Below, piece by piece: positions 19,605 through 25,987 of a stretch of 47,950 nucleotides of DNA (position 1 is the first letter of the stretch; each line of letters starts with the position of its first letter). The notes beneath the pieces were generated by a model. That model had not been told where the DNA came from and did not search any database. It was given only the letters and a program-made list of their open reading frames with translations. A program made the translations under genes and the position numbers. The DNA is from a virus. The stretch spans positions 1-47,950 of IMG/VR virus record IMGVR_UViG_3300005617_000161. One strand, written 5' to 3'.

Positions 19605-19909
19605 AACGAAGAAAATTCATCGCATCAGCAATGGGAGTGGGGCTTGTCACGGCAGCGTCTAGCCAAGAGGCCGTTACCAGCAGCATAACCACTCAGGGGC
19701 TTACGTTTACAACGAGCACTCCTCTATCGCCAGAAGAGCGCAAGCGCCAGTACGCAATCTGCAAAGAGCGGGGTCACGTTCAAGACCTTGAAGCGGGCGG
19801 GATCGTGCTCACTAGTTACCCTGCCATCTATCCCAAGCCTGTCTGCAAGTTTTGCGGCACTCGGTTCTGGACCGAAGAGGTCAGCCACGAAGAAGGAGCA
19901 CCACAATGA
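19601..19909 (+). CDS. Small exported protein with twin-arginine-like signal and Cys pair
   Basis: 102 residues, ATG overlapping the spike stop (ATGA). The N-terminus KRRKFIASAMGVGLVTAASS resembles a Tat signal (RRKFI). The mature part has a charged helix (PEERKRQYAICKERGHVQD) and a CKFCG pair with an upstream Cys, so a metal site is possible. It is translationally coupled to a spike on one side and another signal-peptide protein on the other. It may be a lysogenic-conversion product or a spike partner. Confidence 0.6.
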   Translation: MKRRKFIASAMGVGLVTAASSQEAVTSSITTQGLTFTTSTPLSPEERKRQYAICKERGHVQDLEAGGIVLTSYPAIYPKPVCKFCGTRFWTEEVSHEEGAPQ

Positions 19910-20280
19910 AAAAGCGCATCATTCAGGGCATCGGCTTTGCCATCCTCGGCCTCAGCGTCGGCTTTGCCTTCGGGCAATCAGGCCACACCGTCACCCTCAC
20001 CGTAGCTTCGCCAGACACGTCGAGCAGTGCGCCCGGTACAGCAACGATCCTTCGCGCAGCAGGGGCCTGCCCTGCGTCCGGCGTGCCTGCAAGCGGCACC
20101 ACGCTTACCTCTAGCCTGAGCGTGCCTGGAACGGCGAATTACAGCGATACGTCAGTGACAGGCGGGAGCACCTATTGCTACTGGTCGCTGCTCAAGACGG
20201 CAGGAGGTGGTAGCGGCGTCTCGAACACCTTTCAAGGGGCAATTACCGTCGTCGTTACCTTGTCAGGGACTACCCAGTAA
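19906..20280 (+). CDS. Small exported beta-sandwich protein
   Basis: 124 residues, ATGA overlap with the previous gene and a good ribosome site (gaaggagcaccaca). Signal peptide KKRIIQGIGFAILGLSVGFA ending at FGQ, then an Ig-like beta domain (HTVTLTVASPDTS, CYWSLLKTAGGG, VVVTLSGT) with two Cys that could form a disulfide. The short domain resembles isolated fibre-tip or adhesin modules. Last of four consecutive genes with export signals. Confidence 0.65.
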   Translation: MKKRIIQGIGFAILGLSVGFAFGQSGHTVTLTVASPDTSSSAPGTATILRAAGACPASGVPASGTTLTSSLSVPGTANYSDTSVTGGSTYCYWSLLKTAGGGSGVSNTFQGAITVVVTLSGTTQ

Positions 20281-20298
20281 GCAGCCGTGGTACTGCCG

Positions 20299-20400
20299 AT
20301 GGTTTGGGATCGGATGCAAGAAGTGTTGAACCCTGTCTGGGACAGTAATGGTCCAGCCGAGAGGTGCAGGGAATTCTATGGGCCTTGGGGAAAAGAGTGA
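20299..20400 (+). CDS. Small hypothetical protein upstream of the lysis genes
   Basis: 33 residues from ATG 20299; an in-frame GTG at 20287 would give 37. Aromatic and proline-containing (RCREFYGPWGKE), no membrane span. It ends in TGATG, sharing its stop with the start of the next gene, which suggests translational coupling. No good ribosome site, so confidence is limited. Confidence 0.4.
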   Translation: MVWDRMQEVLNPVWDSNGPAERCREFYGPWGKE

Positions 20401-20819
20401 TGCCTGATGATTTTGGAGCTCAAATACACGGTCTTCAGCGCGACCTCAATTCTCTAGAGCGCCGCGTATCGAAGACTGAGAAATGGTGCGAGGAAGAATC
20501 GCCGGAGTTTCATAGACGCGTGGAAAGATTCGTTACCAGATACGAAGCTATCGAGTCAGAGCGCACCCTTCGCGATGCGCAGAGGCACAGAGAGAACGTC
20601 GAGCGCATGGAGCAGATCCGGCTCCGCAACGAACGGACACAGCAACGCAATGACCGCTGGAACATCATCATCGCGGCTCTCGGCCTGATATGCGCTCTCT
20701 GCATGCTGTATCTCGCAGCACGGGCCTCCAACCATGCAACAGCTAATCCGCTTCATGTAGGACAGCACAGCGATCCACAAATGGCGCAGCAAGAATCAGC
20801 ACACATTCCAATTCTCTGA
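20400..20819 (+). CDS. Coiled-coil protein with one membrane span, candidate holin
   Basis: 139 residues; ATG 20400 is preferred for its ribosome site (gggga) and TGATG coupling. A long charged coiled coil (about 10-85) ends in one transmembrane span (IIIAALGLICALCMLYLAA) and a polar C-tail. Cytoplasmic coiled coil plus C-terminal span, next to the endolysin cluster, resembles XhlA-type haemolysin/holin helpers or class III holins. The exact role in lysis is inferred from position. Confidence 0.55.
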   Translation: MPDDFGAQIHGLQRDLNSLERRVSKTEKWCEEESPEFHRRVERFVTRYEAIESERTLRDAQRHRENVERMEQIRLRNERTQQRNDRWNIIIAALGLICALCMLYLAARASNHATANPLHVGQHSDPQMAQQESAHIPIL

Positions 20820-20827
20820 GGTGAAAG

Positions 20828-20932
20828 ATGAGCACGACGCCTACCAAGCCAAACCCGCCAACCAACCCCGACCCCAACGACCCTAGCCCTCTGCCTCACA
20901 ACCCTCCACCAACGCCGGCCGCCTATGCCTGA
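20828..20932 (+). CDS. Proline-rich 34-residue peptide
   Basis: ATG 20828 with ribosome site (gaggtgaaag). Extremely rich in Pro, Asn and Thr (KPNPPTNPDPNDPSPLPHN), no signal peptide and no lipobox Cys, so it is not a recognisable Rz1 spanin despite its composition and place in the lysis region. Overlaps the start of the next gene. Confidence 0.5.
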   Translation: MSTTPTKPNPPTNPDPNDPSPLPHNPPPTPAAYA

Positions 20933-21107
20933 GACCAACGAAATGACGCGCCCACTCCCGGCAGGGGTCACGGATCCAGATGCCGTGCTCACTGAGAGAA
21001 CCGTTCACTTGGTTAAGACAGGCCAAATGAGGCCGACTCCCAACGCCATCTATGCCCTGTGTCGGGACTGGGAATTAGCCTACGGGCCTCAACGCGATGA
21101 CCTCTAA
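20925..21107 (+). CDS. Small hypothetical protein in the lysis operon
   Basis: 60 residues, soluble, one Cys. It overlaps the proline-rich peptide upstream by 8 bases and the endolysin start by 11. Sequence (TERTVHLVKTGQMRPTPNAI, ALCRDWELAYG) shows no recognised domain. Tight packing between lysis genes is the only functional hint. Confidence 0.55.
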   Translation: MPETNEMTRPLPAGVTDPDAVLTERTVHLVKTGQMRPTPNAIYALCRDWELAYGPQRDDL

Positions 21108-21591
21108 GCAGAAGGCATTTCTTGACCTGATCGCATGGTCTGAAGGGACCAGCACCAACCGCCTCACCAAGCAAGGAGGCTACGATGTTGTGGTCACCGG
21201 ACCTCAAGGACCTGAAGTCTTCACCGACTTTTCAGATCATCCTTTCGCACAGGGGAGACCAGCAAAGCTCATACGACCTGCACATGACGGAGTGGCAGCA
21301 CTGTATTCCACTGCCTCGGGTCGCTATCAGCTACTTCTCCGGTACTGGCGGGCATACCAGGGCATGCTACATCTACCTGACTTCAGCCCAGCGTCTCAAG
21401 ATGCCGTGGCCCTCCGACAAATCCACGAACAAGGGGCAGACGGAGCCATAGAGTCAGGCGACGTAGAAGACGCCATCTTTAAGTGCGCAAATATCTGGGC
21501 CTCGCTACCGGGGAACACCTACGGACAGCACGCGCACACGATCCAGGCACTACTCGATAAGCATTCAGAACTCAGCACGGAGGCAGCATGA
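21097..21591 (+). CDS. R: Endolysin, lambda R-type lytic transglycosylase
   Basis: 164 residues, close to the 158 of lambda R, collinear along its length. It cleaves the MurNAc-GlcNAc bond of peptidoglycan. Catalytic Glu16 lies in AWSEGT, and the family blocks FTDFSDHP, GRYQLLLRYW, DFSPASQDAVAL and NIWASLPGNTYGQ are all present. No signal peptide, so release should need a holin. The start overlaps the previous gene by 11 bases and the end overlaps the next by ATGA. This is the best-supported enzyme of the lysis region. Confidence 0.93.
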   Translation: MTSKQKAFLDLIAWSEGTSTNRLTKQGGYDVVVTGPQGPEVFTDFSDHPFAQGRPAKLIRPAHDGVAALYSTASGRYQLLLRYWRAYQGMLHLPDFSPASQDAVALRQIHEQGADGAIESGDVEDAIFKCANIWASLPGNTYGQHAHTIQALLDKHSELSTEAA

Positions 21592-21872
21592 ACCCTGTTC
21601 TAGACAGCGCACTCAAAAACTGGAAATCAACTGTGCAGTCCGTCCTCACCGTGACGCTGTTTACCACGGCAACCCTACTCACCCTGCCGTCTGTGCAGGC
21701 CTATCCGCGGCTGATTACTGGCCTGAGTGTCGCCCAGGTGCTTGCAAAGCTCTGGATCGGGCTCATCTCGCACGATGCCAAGCCCTCGTCTACGTCCTCG
21801 GTGACGATTGAAAGCACGTCTCCGATCGAAGTTCCACCTATTGAAGTCACACAAGCAAAGGAGAAACCATGA
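21588..21872 (+). CDS. Small membrane protein, holin candidate
   Basis: 94 residues, ATGA overlap with the endolysin. Two hydrophobic stretches (VLTVTLFTTATLLTLPSV and ITGLSVAQVLAKLWIGLI) separated by a short polar turn, then a polar Ser/Thr/Pro-rich tail. Two spans, short length and coupling to the endolysin fit a class II holin, though sequence families were not recognised. Confidence 0.6.
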   Translation: MNPVLDSALKNWKSTVQSVLTVTLFTTATLLTLPSVQAYPRLITGLSVAQVLAKLWIGLISHDAKPSSTSSVTIESTSPIEVPPIEVTQAKEKP

Positions 21873-22258
21873 GCTTTTGGAGCGGTTTGAAGGTATTCGG
21901 CAAGGGAATCGAAAAGGTGTTCTCGTGGGCAGCCAGCGACAAGGGGCAGGCCATCATTGGAACGGGAGAGACAGTCATTGGCAGCATCTTCCCGTTCGCT
22001 CTGCCCATCATTGGCCTATTCAACTCGTGGTTTCAGAAGTCCTACGTTGTTGAAGCCTTGGCCGTAGCGGCTGGTAAGTCCTCAGGGAGCGGAGCAGACA
22101 AGGCAGCGCTTCTAATTCAAACGATCACGCCGGAAGTGCTCAAATATGCAGAGCAGGAAGGCTTGAAACCTCGCACTGTCGAGCAGATCCAAGCGGCAAA
22201 CGATGCGATCGTGGCGTTCATCAATGCCATGACGAAAGATCCAGCCCCTACCGCATAA
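21869..22258 (+). CDS. Membrane-associated protein at the end of the lysis operon
   Basis: 129 residues, ATGA overlap and ribosome site aaaggagaaacc. One hydrophobic segment (IGSIFPFALPIIGLFNSW, about 42-60) preceded by amphipathic helices, and a soluble C-terminal helical half. It may be a holin partner or antiholin. Its last 11 bases face the end of a minus-strand micro-gene. Confidence 0.55.
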   Translation: MSFWSGLKVFGKGIEKVFSWAASDKGQAIIGTGETVIGSIFPFALPIIGLFNSWFQKSYVVEALAVAAGKSSGSGADKAALLIQTITPEVLKYAEQEGLKPRTVEQIQAANDAIVAFINAMTKDPAPTA

Positions 22259-22343
22259 CGAAAGACAGCAGGAAAGCCACAAGGCACCAGAAGGCGTAAA
22301 TTATCAGCCGCGCCTCCCGGTACTTGCGATCCCACATACTCAT
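22248..22343 (-). CDS. Minus-strand 31-residue membrane micropeptide
   Basis: ATG 22343, stop 22248. Basic N-terminus (WDRKYREAR) then one hydrophobic span (IIYAFWCLVAFLLSFVM). A gaggga stretch lies upstream. Convergent with the lysis operon, overlapping it by 11 bases, and downstream of the leftward accessory operon. Size and topology resemble the other antisense micropeptides here. Expression unproven. Confidence 0.4.
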   Translation of the reverse strand: MSMWDRKYREARLIIYAFWCLVAFLLSFVMR

Positions 22344-22358
22344 CGTCCCGTCCCTCAC

Positions 22359-22379
22359 GCCCCGGCCTTGTGCTGGGGC
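22359..22379. terminator. Hairpin between convergent operons, possible terminator
   Basis: Eight-base-pair stem (gccccggc / gctggggc, one G-U pair) with a five-base loop, located where the late/lysis operon and the leftward operon converge. There is no U-run on either side, so intrinsic termination is uncertain. Confidence 0.35.
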
Positions 22380-22391
22380 GAACTATTTGTG

Positions 22392-22486
22392 GCGGAGCCG
22401 TCCATACCGAGCAAGGAGCTCGCAGTAGACAGTGCACGTCCACCTCCCGCCTTCGCTCCTCAGCGGGAAGCATCCCTCGGCTCCGC
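22392..22486. other. Structured intergenic element, possible three-way-junction RNA
   Basis: A perfect 9-bp closing stem (gcggagccg at 22392-22400 with cggctccgc at 22478-22486) encloses two inner hairpins: gagc/gctc with a five-base loop (22409-22421) and tcccgc/gcggga (22445-22468). No convincing coding frame fills it. The strand is unknown, and it lacks tRNA T-arm or anticodon features. Confidence 0.35.
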
Positions 22487-22516
22487 AACTTCGTTTTGCT
22501 GAACTTGAAACGCGAC

Positions 22517-22738
22517 TCAGTTTTCGGTACCCTTTCGCCACATAATCAAATGACCTGCTGCGTGAAAGCAGTCAAGCTCAAACCCACGACCGCGAGCCAG
22601 ATATTCTAACTTCAGCCGAGCTTCATTGAGCGTCATATGGCGAGGACGGTTAACCTCTACGCGATGCCAATGAGCAAGCTCTTCGAGGATGGGCGACCAA
22701 TTAACAAATTCTTTCGTTCGATCACGCACCCGGCTCAT
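22517..22738 (-). CDS. Small hypothetical protein, end of leftward operon
   Basis: 73 residues from ATG 22738, chosen because aagga lies at proper distance; a start at 22747 would add three residues. Basic, His-containing (EELAHWHRVEVNRPRHM; CFHAAGHLIMWRKG). Overlaps the upstream minus gene by 17 bases. The C-terminal half resembles small sugar-phosphate- or RNA-binding beta folds, but no family is assigned. Confidence 0.5.
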   Translation of the reverse strand: MSRVRDRTKEFVNWSPILEELAHWHRVEVNRPRHMTLNEARLKLEYLARGRGFELDCFHAAGHLIMWRKGTEN

Positions 22739-22904
22739 ATCTGCCATCCTTATTCACCATAACGAATGGGCCCCGTACAACTGTTCCGATAAGCTGGGGC
22801 ATGGTTGGACAATGGTGAGTAAGCCCGACGAATACAGGGTTGCCGCATTTCGCGCACGGTCCAGCGCCTATTAGATTTCCGCTCGTACTTTGTGTCACGC
22901 CCAT
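22722..22904 (-). CDS. Small zinc-ribbon-like protein
   Basis: 60 residues from ATG 22904, which has a strong ribosome site (gaaggtggagag); the longer frame from 22955 lacks one. Contains CAKCG and, 11 residues later, HHC, a likely zinc site, followed by a short beta segment (LIGTVVRGPFVMV). It sits 28 bases below the secreted protein gene in the leftward operon. Confidence 0.55.
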   Translation of the reverse strand: MGVTQSTSGNLIGAGPCAKCGNPVFVGLTHHCPTMPQLIGTVVRGPFVMVNKDGRYEPGA

Positions 22905-22932
22905 CTCTCCACCTTCCTCTACATCCCCTAAG

Positions 22933-23457
22933 TCACTGCTTGGCCTCTTTGGCAAACGTTCTCATCTTGAACTGATTCAGCAGGGCATTGTTGAAGATGA
23001 TTTCTGCGTCTCTAGTGCGCGCCATTTCGATCTCTTTGTAGTTGTTCGGTATGCCGCAACTAGGAGCACCACCACACCAGTTAATCGTTCCGCCCCCTTC
23101 AGACTCGGGAATCAAATCCGGTCCCGCCTCCAAAATCTCTTTCATTTCTGCGTCTGTCACAACGCGAGTGCGAAGAGCGACCCATAGGGCCTTTTTGTGC
23201 GCAACTTCAGCCTTAACCTTAGCGATGTATTCATCGTTCTCAGCCCTGCGCTTCTGCGTGGCCTGCTCGTCTACGACCCACTTTCCGCTCCTGCAAACCT
23301 TAACGGAATCGTCCTCTGGCTCTCCCATGATCCGTAGCAATTGCTGAGATACGTCGCCTTCTTTGCATTCCACTTTTGGCTTAGGTTGAATGTGTTTCGG
23401 CTGCTGCCCCACACACACCGTCCCCACCAGGAGGGCCATCACGAGAAGTGTTTTCAT
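22933..23457 (-). CDS. Secreted or periplasmic protein of the leftward operon
   Basis: 174 residues; ribosome site gaggttcaa and ATGA coupling with the gene above. Signal peptide KTLLVMALLVGTVCVGQQ, then a basic/proline stretch and a charged helical body with Cys residues that may pair (VECKEGD, VKVCRSGK, NWCGGAPSCG). The Cys in the signal is not in a good lipobox. A lysogenic-conversion factor acting in the cell envelope is plausible, since the operon is oriented against the lytic genes. Confidence 0.6.
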   Translation of the reverse strand: MKTLLVMALLVGTVCVGQQPKHIQPKPKVECKEGDVSQQLLRIMGEPEDDSVKVCRSGKWVVDEQATQKRRAENDEYIAKVKAEVAHKKALWVALRTRVVTDAEMKEILEAGPDLIPESEGGGTINWCGGAPSCGIPNNYKEIEMARTRDAEIIFNNALLNQFKMRTFAKEAKQ

Positions 23458-23660
23458 TTGAACCTCACAGGCTCGGGAAGATCAACGGTTGTCCCAAATG
23501 GGACGAGAACACGCACATCAGTGATTTCGTCAGGAGTCAGCCACTCAGGAAGCGAGACATCACATCCCCAGCAGACCCACACTGACTGCTGCGGAGGATG
23601 TGGATCGGAAGTTGTTATCGCAGTTCCGATCACCAAGAGGGCTAAGAGAGGGAGTTTCAT
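23454..23660 (-). CDS. Small exported protein
   Basis: 68 residues from ATG 23660, coupled (ATGA) to the gene above. Hydrophobic signal (KLPLLALLVIGTAITTSD) followed by a short domain with CWGC and an acidic segment (LPEWLTPDEITDVRV). Followed by a second secreted protein; the pair may act together in the envelope. Confidence 0.5.
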   Translation of the reverse strand: MKLPLLALLVIGTAITTSDPHPPQQSVWVCWGCDVSLPEWLTPDEITDVRVLVPFGTTVDLPEPVRFK

Positions 23661-23845
23661 TGGTGGTCCCCAAACGAGATTCCGTACACGGCAAGCCCAA
23701 GAGCGTTCTTGAAAGACGTTTCGCCGCCGTCCAAACAAAGCATCACCAGCCTTGTTCCGATAGCGTCTGCGCCATATAGACGAACGGCGTCAAAGAGCTT
23801 TATCTTGTCCACTTCAATGACGAATTTCTCGGTTATCGCCATCAT
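23657..23845 (-). CDS. Small hypothetical protein
   Basis: 62 residues, ATG at 23845 overlapping the previous stop. Mixed alpha/beta sequence (KFVIEVDKIKLFDAVRLYG) with no recognised domain. Coupled both upstream and downstream in the leftward operon, so it is likely translated. Confidence 0.5.
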   Translation of the reverse strand: MMAITEKFVIEVDKIKLFDAVRLYGADAIGTRLVMLCLDGGETSFKNALGLAVYGISFGDHQ

Positions 23846-24249
23846 TCCCCTTTCCCAAGTCGTCTTCCCCTGTTGAAGGCTTCGAGCACAGCGGCGTCAT
23901 ACTCTTTACGGCTCGGCTCCCAAAGGTTCTGGCAAGTAGGTGAGAGCAGGTCTTTAATCTCAGGCGGTATCTCCGGCTCTGGGGCGAGAAACATGCGGCG
24001 TTGAAACTCAATCAACACGAATGAAGTTTCTCCGGTTCCAAGGGCTAAATGATTGCCCTCATGCCACGCCGCGTTAATAGCCTTTAGTTGCTCAATGGTC
24101 GGCACAATCGGATTCTCAGAGAGCCAGCGGAGAGCGGATTCGAGGACGGTCAGATAGTGTTTTTGTGCCCATGACGTGCAGCCAGCATGTTCTCCGGCTA
24201 AGACCGCCTTCAACATCCCATCTGGGACTTTGATCTTCTTATCGCTCAC
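23842..24249 (-). CDS. Conserved-type phage hypothetical protein
   Basis: 135 residues, GTG start overlapping the upstream stop (GTGA). N-terminal KVPDGMLKAVLAG resembles the start of many small phage proteins; helices follow (LTVLESALRWLSENP, IEQLKAINAAWHEGNH). Second gene of the leftward operon after the small regulator. Function unknown. Confidence 0.55.
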   Translation of the reverse strand: MSDKKIKVPDGMLKAVLAGEHAGCTSWAQKHYLTVLESALRWLSENPIVPTIEQLKAINAAWHEGNHLALGTGETSFVLIEFQRRMFLAPEPEIPPEIKDLLSPTCQNLWEPSRKEYDAAVLEAFNRGRRLGKGE

Positions 24250-24407
24250 TTCTTCCTTCCGATCTGCGCCACAGCCATCCTGAGAGCATAGCGAATCGCC
24301 TCTGCAGCGCTCACCTTGAGATTCTGCTTCTCAAGATACTTCCGAATCGCTTCGATGTTATCCCGGTCTTCCTGCTCGAAGGCCATCGTGGTCCTTTGCT
24401 TTACCAT
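24246..24407 (-). CDS. Ribbon-helix-helix DNA-binding regulator
   Basis: 53 residues, first gene of the leftward operon, below a good promoter at 24429-24457. The pattern fits a ribbon-helix-helix fold: strand RTTMAFEQED, helix 1 RDNIEAIRKYLEKQ, turn, helix 2 SAAEAIRYALRMAVAQ. Such Arc/MetJ-type proteins bind operators as dimers and often repress their own promoter. It faces the integrase across a 176-base intergenic region, an ideal place to control the lysogeny switch. It ends in GTGA coupling with the next gene. Confidence 0.7.
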   Translation of the reverse strand: MVKQRTTMAFEQEDRDNIEAIRKYLEKQNLKVSAAEAIRYALRMAVAQIGRKK

Positions 24408-24428
24408 GTCACTGTTATGCACGAATTA

Positions 24429-24457
24429 ATCATACCGCCATAACTTTTATGTTGCAA
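24429..24457 (-). promoter_or_regulatory. Leftward promoter of the accessory operon
   Basis: On the minus strand TTGCAA (24457-24452), 17 bases, then TATGAT (24434-24429), followed about 22 bases later by the ATG at 24407. A near-consensus sigma-70-type promoter in an AT-rich stretch. No obvious dyad operator was seen within it. Confidence 0.6.
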
Positions 24458-24583
24458 TGGGAATCTAATTTGTAATAAATTGCGATTCATCGTTACTTTC
24501 CTCCTTGCCAACAGGGTCTTTCGTACCGTTACCGTCATTCCCCATAAGTGCCATTACATCGGTGCAATCCGAGGAGTAGAACT
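24458..24583. other. AT-rich integrase leader, candidate attP region
   Basis: The stretch between the leftward promoter and the integrase start holds no gene. It is AT-rich to about 24500 (aatctaatttgtaataaatt) with short dyads, and it ends in the integrase ribosome site gaggag at 24571-24576. Its place beside the integrase makes it the best candidate for the attachment site, but no core sequence or tRNA fragment can be recognised. Confidence 0.3.
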
Positions 24584-25648
24584 GTGTCCACACAGCACAC
24601 ACTGAATCATTTCCGCTGTCCAGCGTGCGAGCTGCAAGCAGGGCCTTTCTCCATGCTCACGCCTGAAAGTGCATTTTCTGTTGCCGCGCAAATCTGGTTA
24701 GCCGATCACTCTCCGTATATCAAGCCGGGTACGCTGAGAGTCTATCGGCAGTACGCCAAGACGCTAACCCAGTTCCTAAATGACATTCCGCTCAGAGAGA
24801 TACACATCGGCAACGTCCGAGCTTATCAGCGCGAACGCTCGCAGAGAGCCTGCGCCCAGAGGATCAATGCCGAGGTGATTGCCGTTCTGGTGCCGGTGCT
24901 CAGGGAGGTCGGTTTGTGGCATCGCATCTCGGACGTTTACAGGCCCTTGCCTGTGCCGAAAAAGAAGGTTCGCCAGAACATGAGCGAGGAGGAAGAGAGG
25001 CGATTCTTAGCCGTCGCGCTCGATGCTGGACACCCAAAACGGCTCATGGCAGGTCACTGTTTAGTAATCATGGCGAATACCGGAATGGGCTTTGGAGAGC
25101 TCAGGCACCTGAGAAGGGAGGACGTTACTTTAGATGTAGAGAAGCCTTTCGTAACCGTCAACCCAGAGGGCGCCAAGAATGATTTCCGCGTCAGAACGAT
25201 TCCGCTGAACTGGATTGCGCTGCGATCGATGCGATGGCTCTTGCTCCGGTGGAAGAATCTGGGCGGCAAAGAGCCTACAGATTACCTATTGCCGCACCAC
25301 GGAACAAGAACAGAGCACGAGAAAGCCGACCCAAGCCATAGAACCAGCCAGGCAGACTTCAGCCGGCCAATCACAGGTATCTATAGAGCAGGCAATGAGA
25401 TCTTGCGCGAAGCTGGGCTAGAACACCTGAAGCTCTACGACATGCGCTCCCACTTCTGCACCAAGCTGCTCTCCGATCCGAACGTATCTGACCAGATGTT
25501 CAAAGAGCTCTTCGGCCATACTACGCAGGACATGCGCAACCGCTATTCAGCGCAGCGCATGGAGAAGAAGTCTGTAGCTGTTGAAAAGCTGGCGCTTGAT
25601 CCGGCTCCAACCCTTAAGTTGATTGCGTTTCCGGGCGGCAGAAAATAA
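24584..25648 (+). CDS. int: Tyrosine recombinase integrase
   Basis: 354 residues from GTG 24584, preferred over the upstream GTG (24548) because gaggag lies seven bases before it. N-terminal SAM-like DNA-binding region (YIKPGTLRVYRQYAKTL), then the catalytic domain: Arg174 in GELRHLR, a Lys near 198 (EGAKND), Arg288 in YDMRSHF, His312 in LFGHTT and the nucleophile Tyr321 in RNRYSAQ. The first box is Tyr-x-x-Arg rather than His-x-x-Arg, which is tolerated in the family. A CPAC pair lies near the N-terminus. It integrates and excises the prophage. Confidence 0.93.
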   Translation: MSTQHTLNHFRCPACELQAGPFSMLTPESAFSVAAQIWLADHSPYIKPGTLRVYRQYAKTLTQFLNDIPLREIHIGNVRAYQRERSQRACAQRINAEVIAVLVPVLREVGLWHRISDVYRPLPVPKKKVRQNMSEEEERRFLAVALDAGHPKRLMAGHCLVIMANTGMGFGELRHLRREDVTLDVEKPFVTVNPEGAKNDFRVRTIPLNWIALRSMRWLLLRWKNLGGKEPTDYLLPHHGTRTEHEKADPSHRTSQADFSRPITGIYRAGNEILREAGLEHLKLYDMRSHFCTKLLSDPNVSDQMFKELFGHTTQDMRNRYSAQRMEKKSVAVEKLALDPAPTLKLIAFPGGRK

Positions 25649-25662
25649 TTCTTCCAACCCTA

Positions 25663-25691
25663 TTGACATCGTTAACCGTCCGCGTTAATGT
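25663..25691 (+). promoter_or_regulatory. Promoter of the Cro-like gene with overlapping GTTAA operators
   Basis: TTGACA (25663-25668), 17 bases, TAATGT (25686-25691). The core is filled with GTTAA-type half-sites: GTTAAC, then GTTAAT and TTAAC, about 10-17 bases apart, probably operators. Initiation would fall about 3-5 bases before the ATG at 25702, so the message should be almost leaderless. Confidence 0.6.
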
Positions 25692-25701
25692 TTAACCCAC
25701 G

Positions 25702-25920
25702 ATGTCAAAACAGTTCACCCACGATCAAGTGTTGGCGGTTATCCGCAAGGAAGTAGACGGCAGTTCAATGACTGCAGTCGCTGCCCGGATCGGAGTCAGC
25801 ACGCCGTTTCTCAGCGACATCTTGGCTGGCAAGCGGCTTGTGAGCGAAACCGTTGCAAAAGCATTCGGATTCGAACGCGAAGTTACGACCACAATGGTTT
25901 TCCGTAAAAGAGCAGCGTAG
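25702..25920 (+). CDS. Cro-like helix-turn-helix regulator
   Basis: 72 residues. Helix-turn-helix near residues 22-45: SMTAVAARIGVSTPFLSDIL, with the usual Ala and Gly at the turn. The short, basic C-tail resembles small Cro or excisionase-type regulators. There is no ribosome site: the ATG follows the promoter -10 by 10 bases, so translation is probably leaderless. It lies directly behind the integrase and ahead of the early operon, so it is a likely switch protein. No larger CI-type repressor with a peptidase domain was found. Confidence 0.75.
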   Translation: MSKQFTHDQVLAVIRKEVDGSSMTAVAARIGVSTPFLSDILAGKRLVSETVAKAFGFEREVTTTMVFRKRAA

Positions 25921-25931
25921 CCAGTAACCAA

Positions 25932-25961
25932 AGGCGAGCGTACAAGTAACGTACCTCGCCT
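25932..25961 (+). terminator. Hairpin after the Cro-like gene, possible attenuator
   Basis: Stem aggcgag/ctcgcct plus an inner gtac/gtac with one bulged C, loop aagtaac, followed by gattt. It lies between the Cro-like gene and the long early operon. A weak terminator or antitermination site, comparable in position to lambda tR1, is possible. Confidence 0.45.
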
Positions 25962-25987
25962 GATTTCAGCCCAGAAAAGGAAAGCGT

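Noticed and set aside
20828-20932. Rz1-type spanin lipoprotein
   Set aside because: Proline-rich and in the lysis region, but lacks a signal peptide and lipobox Cys.
22392-22486. tRNA or tmRNA-like fragment
   Set aside because: The 9-bp closing stem suggested an acceptor arm, but neither strand has a T-loop or anticodon stem.
22933-23457. Lipoprotein
   Set aside because: A Cys lies in the signal peptide (GTVC), but the positions before it do not fit a lipobox.
24548-24583. Integrase start at GTG 24548
   Set aside because: No ribosome site there; gaggag is placed correctly for GTG 24584.
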